Shown: piece by piece, positions 15,280 to 19,640 of the stretch
How positions within the stretch are numbered: position 1 is the first letter of the stretch
Layout of the letters: each line of letters starts with the position of its first letter
Assembly: GCA_043736395.1 (NCBI GenBank)
Contig: JAYTCQ010000352.1
Coordinates: 1-19,640, forward strand
Source: JAFDVL01 sp043736395
GTDB lineage: Bacteria; Acidobacteriota; Blastocatellia; RBC074
Direction: 5' to 3'
DNA: 19,640 bases
Program-made: the position numbers and the translations under genes
The notes under the pieces: generated by a model
The model's input: the letters and a program-made list of their open reading frames with translations, nothing else
Told to the model about the DNA's origin: nothing
Database searches by the model: none

Positions 15280-17160
15280 CTAATTTTTAGCAGTATCACG
15301 GTTGCTATTCCCGCTTTGCTTGCGCCAAAGTTGACTAAAAACTCCTTTGCGCGACAGCAAATCAGCGTGCGTTCCGACTTCGACTAATTTCCCGTTGTTC
15401 ATCACAACGATTTTGTCGGCATCGGCGGTGGAGGCTAAACGATGCGTGACAGCAATGACTGTTCGTCCAACGCTGATTTTTTTGATCGTTGCGTTGATCG
15501 CCGCTTCCGTCGTTTGATCCAGCGCGGAGGTCGCTTCATCCAAAATCAAAATCGCAGGGTTGCGGACAATGGCGCGCGCGATGGCGATTCGCTGACGTTG
15601 CCCGCCTGACAACAAGCTCCCGCGTTCCCCGGCAATTGTGTCGTAGCCGAGCGGCAAGCTCTTCACAAATTTATGAATTTCAGCGGCACGCGCGGCGGCT
15701 TCGACTTCCTCGTCAGTGGCATTTAGGTTTCCGAGCCGGATGTTTTCGCGGATGCTGATGTTAAAAAGAATATTATCCTGAAAAACCACCGAAATTTTTG
15801 CCAGCAGCGAATCGCGCTGGATGTCGCTCAGCTTGATTCCATCAATCGTGATCAAACCGTAATCTGGTTCATAAAATCTGAGCAATAAATTTACAATTGT
15901 GCTCTTGCCGGAACCGCTCGGGCCGACGATGGCGACTTTGATGCCTTTGGGAATGGTCAGGCTTAGTTTTTTGAGCTGTTTTTGCTCGCCGGTATAACTG
16001 AAGTCCACCTCATGAAAAACAATTTCTCTCTTAAAATCAGGTAACTCAATCGCATCAGGCTGATCAATAATTTGTGGCTCTTCACCTAGCAAATCATTGA
16101 TGTGTTGAATGCTACCAGCCGCATGAATTAAGGTCGGAATGTATCCAGTCACATGAGCAATGTTGTAACTCAGCTCCCAGAAAACGCTTTCAAATGCGAT
16201 TAGTGAACCAATGGTCAATCCTTTTCCGTGAAAGACCAGATACGACCCAAAACCTAAAATCAAAAGATGAAGCATCAGGACAGAAATCGTCACGGAGCGT
16301 TCGATCAAAGCGCTGAGAAAATGCACACGGGTCGAAGTTTCTACCAAATTGGAATTACGCGGCTGAAACCAAAAAGCAGAAATTCCCCGTAATCCGAATG
16401 CTTTAACTACGGACTGCGCCATGACATTTTCAGAAACCACGCTCAATGTCGCGGCTTCGAATTCTTTTTTCTGATAACTTGCCACGATGGCGCGTTTGGA
16501 AAAGTAACGCGAACCGATCAATGTAACAGGGAAAATCAGCATGGCAGCGCACGCTAATTTCCAGTTCAGGACAAATAGCAAAGCTGTTCCCGTCAGGAGT
16601 TCAAGCAGAGGCAAAGCGCCCCATGAAATGGCATGCATGATCGCTTCCTCAACATCAATCATATCTGTCGAAAAGCGTGACAAAACTTCGCCGACTTTCG
16701 TACGGGAATAAAATTTCGCCGAGAGCGTTTGTGTATGCTCAAAAATTCTTTGGCGAATGTCGCCGATAATCTTCGAACCGACTTTGGCATTCAAATAATC
16801 ATACGCGACACTCGCGACTGAAATTAGGATGCCGAGCACGCCTAGAACTCCTAGAATCCACTCCAGAGCTTCATAATCTTTTTCGTCCAGGGCATCATCA
16901 ATCAGATATTTCAGGCAAAATGGAAAGGCGGCATTAAAGGAGGCTTCGAGCAGAACGCCGGTCGAGAGTAGTAATATTTTTGAACGATATGCCGTGAAAT
17001 AAGGGCGAAGAAAATCTACGACACTTTTGAATGCACCGACAATCTGAGTAGCATCATAATCCTCAATTTCGTCCTCGTCGTCGTCCTCATCATCTTCAAT
17101 TTCATCATCATCATCATCTTCTTCTTCGAGGTCTTCTTCGATTTCTTTTTTTCGGGGCAT
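15280..17160 (-). CDS. ABC exporter, fused permease and ATPase (MsbA-like)
   Basis: The product has 626 residues. Six membrane helices lie at roughly 61-81, 100-120, 180-197, 203-220, 285-305 and 315-335, then one nucleotide-binding domain: Walker A GPSGSGKST (413-421), Q-loop Gln461, signature LSGGQ (517-521), Walker B ILILDE (537-542), His switch at 573. It is a half-transporter that should work as a homodimer and export lipid, drug or peptide. The first 36 residues are odd: after MPRKK they are nearly all Asp and Glu, which is not part of the family. The coding stretch is a GAA/GAT/GAC repeat. The ATG has no clear Shine-Dalgarno sequence, and a 6-bp hairpin (17174-17190) lies just upstream. 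It follows the FAD/methyltransferase gene by 42 bp, so it may export a product modified by that enzyme. Confidence 0.92.
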   Translation of the reverse strand: MPRKKEIEEDLEEEDDDDDEIEDDEDDDEDEIEDYDATQIVGAFKSVVDFLRPYFTAYRSKILLLSTGVLLEASFNAAFPFCLKYLIDDALDEKDYEALEWILGVLGVLGILISVASVAYDYLNAKVGSKIIGDIRQRIFEHTQTLSAKFYSRTKVGEVLSRFSTDMIDVEEAIMHAISWGALPLLELLTGTALLFVLNWKLACAAMLIFPVTLIGSRYFSKRAIVASYQKKEFEAATLSVVSENVMAQSVVKAFGLRGISAFWFQPRNSNLVETSTRVHFLSALIERSVTISVLMLHLLILGFGSYLVFHGKGLTIGSLIAFESVFWELSYNIAHVTGYIPTLIHAAGSIQHINDLLGEEPQIIDQPDAIELPDFKREIVFHEVDFSYTGEQKQLKKLSLTIPKGIKVAIVGPSGSGKSTIVNLLLRFYEPDYGLITIDGIKLSDIQRDSLLAKISVVFQDNILFNISIRENIRLGNLNATDEEVEAAARAAEIHKFVKSLPLGYDTIAGERGSLLSGGQRQRIAIARAIVRNPAILILDEATSALDQTTEAAINATIKKISVGRTVIAVTHRLASTADADKIVVMNNGKLVEVGTHADLLSRKGVFSQLWRKQSGNSNRDTAKN

Positions 17161-17202
17161 AAGGTTTGTTATTAATAGCGGTGTGCTATTTATTTTAGCG
17201 GC

Positions 17203-19305
17203 TTAATCGTCTTCATCGAACTTAGAGAAATAACAATAGCGAATACTTTCAATATCATTGTACCAACTTCCGTCTCCCCCTCTGGCATTTTCTTCCAATC
17301 GCCAGAGTTTCTTCAGGGTGCGGTCACTATTCACTTCCAAATCAAAACCATTCGCCAGGAAAAGTTCTGACCATTCCCACAAAGTCAGCAAAGTTTTTAC
17401 GCCATCGAACAGGCGATATCTTTGAATAACCTGTGGTGCAATGTCCGTCGAAGCCGCCGCAAAAATTACTCCGCGTTTAGCGACTCGATGTAATTCCCTG
17501 ATTGCTTTGACGGCTTCGCGTTCTGACAAATAACAAAGCGAAGTGTCATACACAAAATCAAATTGTTCGTCTTTGAAAGGTAATTTTCGCACATCGGCAA
17601 ATAAATTTTTCTTCGATAATTTTTGATCCGTCAGGCTGTGAATGTAGCGATTATTTTCAATTCCCCACGCCTCAACACCAATTTTTTCTAAAGCTGCGAT
17701 AACTTTTCCGTTGCCTGATCCAGTGACGAGAATTTTGTATTTTTTCTCCGGTTTCCACGCCGTTGTGATAGCTTCCGTCACGAATTTTGCATCAAAGAAT
17801 TTTTGAAAATTCTCGGTGTAATTTCCAAGACCGTGATAATTTTCAAAATATTGACGATCAATTTTTCTACCAATTATTCCTGACGAAATTACACTTAAAT
17901 CGGCTTGCGTGTTTCCTAACACAGTCTCTTCGTACCATTTCCGCATCATCCCGTCCAGCATCATATCAGTGACAAAATCTGCGGAATCGAGCACGCCGTT
18001 CAGCGTCGAATCAAATAAATAATCGCCGATTACATACAACCCCGGATGTTCTTTTGGTTCGGGGATGTGACGCTTCTTCGGGTCTTTCACCGGAGATCCG
18101 CCGGGCTGCGCATTCACCGAATAAAGCCAGCGATGTACCTTACCTTCGACGAATAATTTTCGTCCAGACTGCAATGCTTCAGGCAATGATTGCAGGGCTT
18201 TTTCTATCAATTCTTCATCGGAAAAATTCGCCATCGTCAGCGCGTCCGTACCTGCGATCAACCAGCCAAGTGCGCCGTAGCCGTTGCCTTCATGCCGCGA
18301 AGTTTCATCGTACACACAACAGCCGCCAAACGCGTCCGACATAAACCATGAATCCGTAATCAGCTCTTTCCAGTAACGTTCCTTGAAAAGAATTGTGACG
18401 CGCACGTAATGCGCAGGATGGTCGTAATAGGCGTGATGTTGCAGCAAAGCGTTTGACAATTTTTCGCCGCCGTAATTAATGGTATTCACCCAATTATTTG
18501 GCAACGCAACTGCGACCAAATCAAAATCATATGTTTCGATCTCGCGGTCACGCTTGATCGCCACACGATATTTATTTTCGGGAGTTTTTTCAATTCTCGC
18601 GACGGGGCTGTTGAGCTTGATGTGACATTCAGGGCTTAGTTCCAGTCGTTCCCGCAATTTTTCAATGAGTAATTCATTGCCGCCGACAATTGAATACAGC
18701 TCAATATAACCATCCACATCCATTAGGAAATTTTTCAGCCCGTTCACACCATTGGTCAGATGCGGTTCAGTGGCTAAATCGCTGTGAGCGGCAACTTTCA
18801 AATATTTTCGCGCGACCGGATCAGAGACGCTTTCATCAAGCAAATTTTGGCAGGTGCGATCAGCCCAATCATGATCGTTATCATCCTGCCAATGGCCTTC
18901 GTAATATTCTTCCGGCGTGAATAACGCCTGACATTTCCGGCGGAAATTTTGGATAGCTGCTAAAGTGTTCGCTCCCAGAAGTTTTTTAATCTCGGCCCTA
19001 TTTCGAAGAATTTTATCGTCTAAAATAACGGTTTCGCCGTCCATTGGCACGATTTGCAAGCCGAGCTTATCAACGATCAGATCACGTAGCGGATCAGGGC
19101 CGGTTTTTGAATATCCATACAGCTCGGCGACACCGGCTTCGTATTTCACATCTGCCTGATCAAACCGCCGGGTGATAATTTTTCCGCCGACTCTTTCACT
19201 TGCTTCAAAAACCGTAATATCACACGGAGCATCGCATTTTTGTTCAAGCAAATGTGCCGCCATCAATCCTCCCGGCCCACCGCCGACAATTGCAACTTTA
19301 ATCAT
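17203..19305 (-). CDS. FAD-dependent oxidoreductase fused to SAM-dependent methyltransferase
   Basis: The product has 700 residues in two enzymes on one chain. Residues 1-450 form an amine oxidase/phytoene desaturase-type flavoprotein: dinucleotide motif GGGPGG (8-13), FEASERVGGK (33-42), and a C-terminal FAD-binding stretch HPGLYVIGDYLFDSTLNG (420-437). Residues about 485-700 form a class I methyltransferase: SAM loop ILVTGSGNGK (525-534), an acidic residue after the second strand in WGIENN (547-552), DVRKLPF (571-577), then FDFVYDTSLCYLS. There is no signal peptide, so it is cytoplasmic. The natural substrate is not evident, and I do not recognise a named family with this order. It heads a probable two-gene unit with the ABC exporter. 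A weak GAAAG precedes the ATG. Confidence 0.88.
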   Translation of the reverse strand: MIKVAIVGGGPGGLMAAHLLEQKCDAPCDITVFEASERVGGKIITRRFDQADVKYEAGVAELYGYSKTGPDPLRDLIVDKLGLQIVPMDGETVILDDKILRNRAEIKKLLGANTLAAIQNFRRKCQALFTPEEYYEGHWQDDNDHDWADRTCQNLLDESVSDPVARKYLKVAAHSDLATEPHLTNGVNGLKNFLMDVDGYIELYSIVGGNELLIEKLRERLELSPECHIKLNSPVARIEKTPENKYRVAIKRDREIETYDFDLVAVALPNNWVNTINYGGEKLSNALLQHHAYYDHPAHYVRVTILFKERYWKELITDSWFMSDAFGGCCVYDETSRHEGNGYGALGWLIAGTDALTMANFSDEELIEKALQSLPEALQSGRKLFVEGKVHRWLYSVNAQPGGSPVKDPKKRHIPEPKEHPGLYVIGDYLFDSTLNGVLDSADFVTDMMLDGMMRKWYEETVLGNTQADLSVISSGIIGRKIDRQYFENYHGLGNYTENFQKFFDAKFVTEAITTAWKPEKKYKILVTGSGNGKVIAALEKIGVEAWGIENNRYIHSLTDQKLSKKNLFADVRKLPFKDEQFDFVYDTSLCYLSEREAVKAIRELHRVAKRGVIFAAASTDIAPQVIQRYRLFDGVKTLLTLWEWSELFLANGFDLEVNSDRTLKKLWRLEENARGGDGSWYNDIESIRYCYFSKFDEDD

Positions 19306-19579
19306 AATTCTTTCAATTTAAATTAGCGCGAAGATGTGCTGGCCGAATTTTCAGTGTCCAATGAGTGAACTACTATCTAAGTTCATGCTTTCGTTATCTT
19401 CTTCGGTATCCTGGATTCGCAACGATAGTCGAGATGCTCTGACTTTGTTAATTTGCAAGCCGCCAAGTTTGGCTGATTGCTGGAAAGTAAGCAAGTGCTT
19501 CAAAAAAAAAGAAGTAATGTCCCTTTATCTTTTTTCATTCATACAATAGTGCGGACAAAAAATGAGGAGAGGGCTTCAC
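19306..19579. other. Upstream region without a recognisable gene
   Basis: I see no supportable gene here. One plus-strand frame (19334-19549) has no ribosome site and an unlikely composition. The stretch must hold the promoter of the FAD/methyltransferase gene, but I find no convincing -35/-10 pair. Confidence 0.5.
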
Positions 19580-19640
19580 AAAAAAGGCGATGAAATGGTT
19601 CACTGTGGAAGACAAAATCTACAGTATACCAAACATCGCC
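19580..19640 (-). terminator. Terminator-like long hairpin of a gene beyond the right edge
   Basis: On the minus strand GGCGATG (19634-19640) pairs with CATCGCC (19586-19592). Inside it, an 11-nt block (19621-19631) pairs with 19596-19606 with two mismatches, leaving a 14-nt loop. Six T follow the stem. The stem reaches the window edge and may be longer. It most likely ends a minus-strand gene to the right. Confidence 0.65.

Noticed and set aside
17174..17190. AATAGC/GCTATT hairpin just before the ABC exporter start
   Set aside because: Six A/T-rich pairs and no T-run. Too weak to call a terminator, mentioned only as possible start-site occlusion.
19334..19549. Plus-strand frame of 71 codons at the right end
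   Set aside because: No ribosome site, no recognisable domain and unlikely composition. It lies in the promoter side of the FAD/methyltransferase gene.
1..19640. CRISPR array, tRNA/rRNA, insertion sequence or prophage
   Set aside because: No regularly spaced repeats, no tRNA-like folds or rRNA stretches, and no transposase, integrase or phage structural motifs were found in any reading frame.

Overview
The window looks like a chromosomal stretch of a free-living Gram-negative bacterium of medium G+C. Evidence is the outer-membrane beta-barrel gene, a lipoprotein, a Tat substrate and periplasmic c-type cytochrome motifs. The large secreted multidomain proteins, the YncE-propeller/phosphoesterase fusion and the AT-leaning codon use remind me of Acidobacteriota (Blastocatellia) or a neighbouring soil phylum. 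That placement is an inference with low confidence. No phage, transposase, CRISPR array, rRNA or tRNA was seen.

Layout, left to right. (1) Positions 1-6521, minus strand: a secreted 1882-residue protein that joins a complete galactose-oxidase-type copper site to a YVTN propeller and a two-heme cytochrome c module. It is followed by a heavy-metal-binding lipoprotein that runs off the left edge. (2) 6633-7479: a class II aldolase/adducin-family gene with a strong terminator. (3) 7675-11668, minus strand: a PhoD-like phosphatase, a small Cys-rich envelope protein, an HMA/outer-membrane-barrel protein and a TlpA-like thioredoxin, closely spaced. (4) 11829-12397, plus strand: a ribbon-helix-helix regulator and a small two-helix membrane protein. 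(5) 12549-15155, minus: a YncE propeller fused to a phosphoesterase. (6) 15280-19305, minus: an FAD oxidoreductase-methyltransferase fusion followed by an ABC exporter. (7) The right end has no gene and closes with a terminator hairpin of a gene outside the window.

The most notable object is the HMA/barrel gene (8150-9538). Its reading frame contains one UGA exactly where the second Cys of the HMA CxxC motif belongs, giving CGN-UGA. A hairpin that fits the bacterial SECIS pattern starts 12 nt after the UGA. None of the 11 complete genes here stops with UGA. I read it as a candidate selenoprotein with a CxxU metal/redox site on an outer-membrane barrel, translated together with a thioredoxin-like protein. 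The second notable object is the copper-oxidase/cytochrome fusion, which could pass electrons to hemes as well as to oxygen.

Three different imperfect inverted repeats (762-855, 7515-7607, 12421-12541) sit between genes and look like dispersed intergenic elements.
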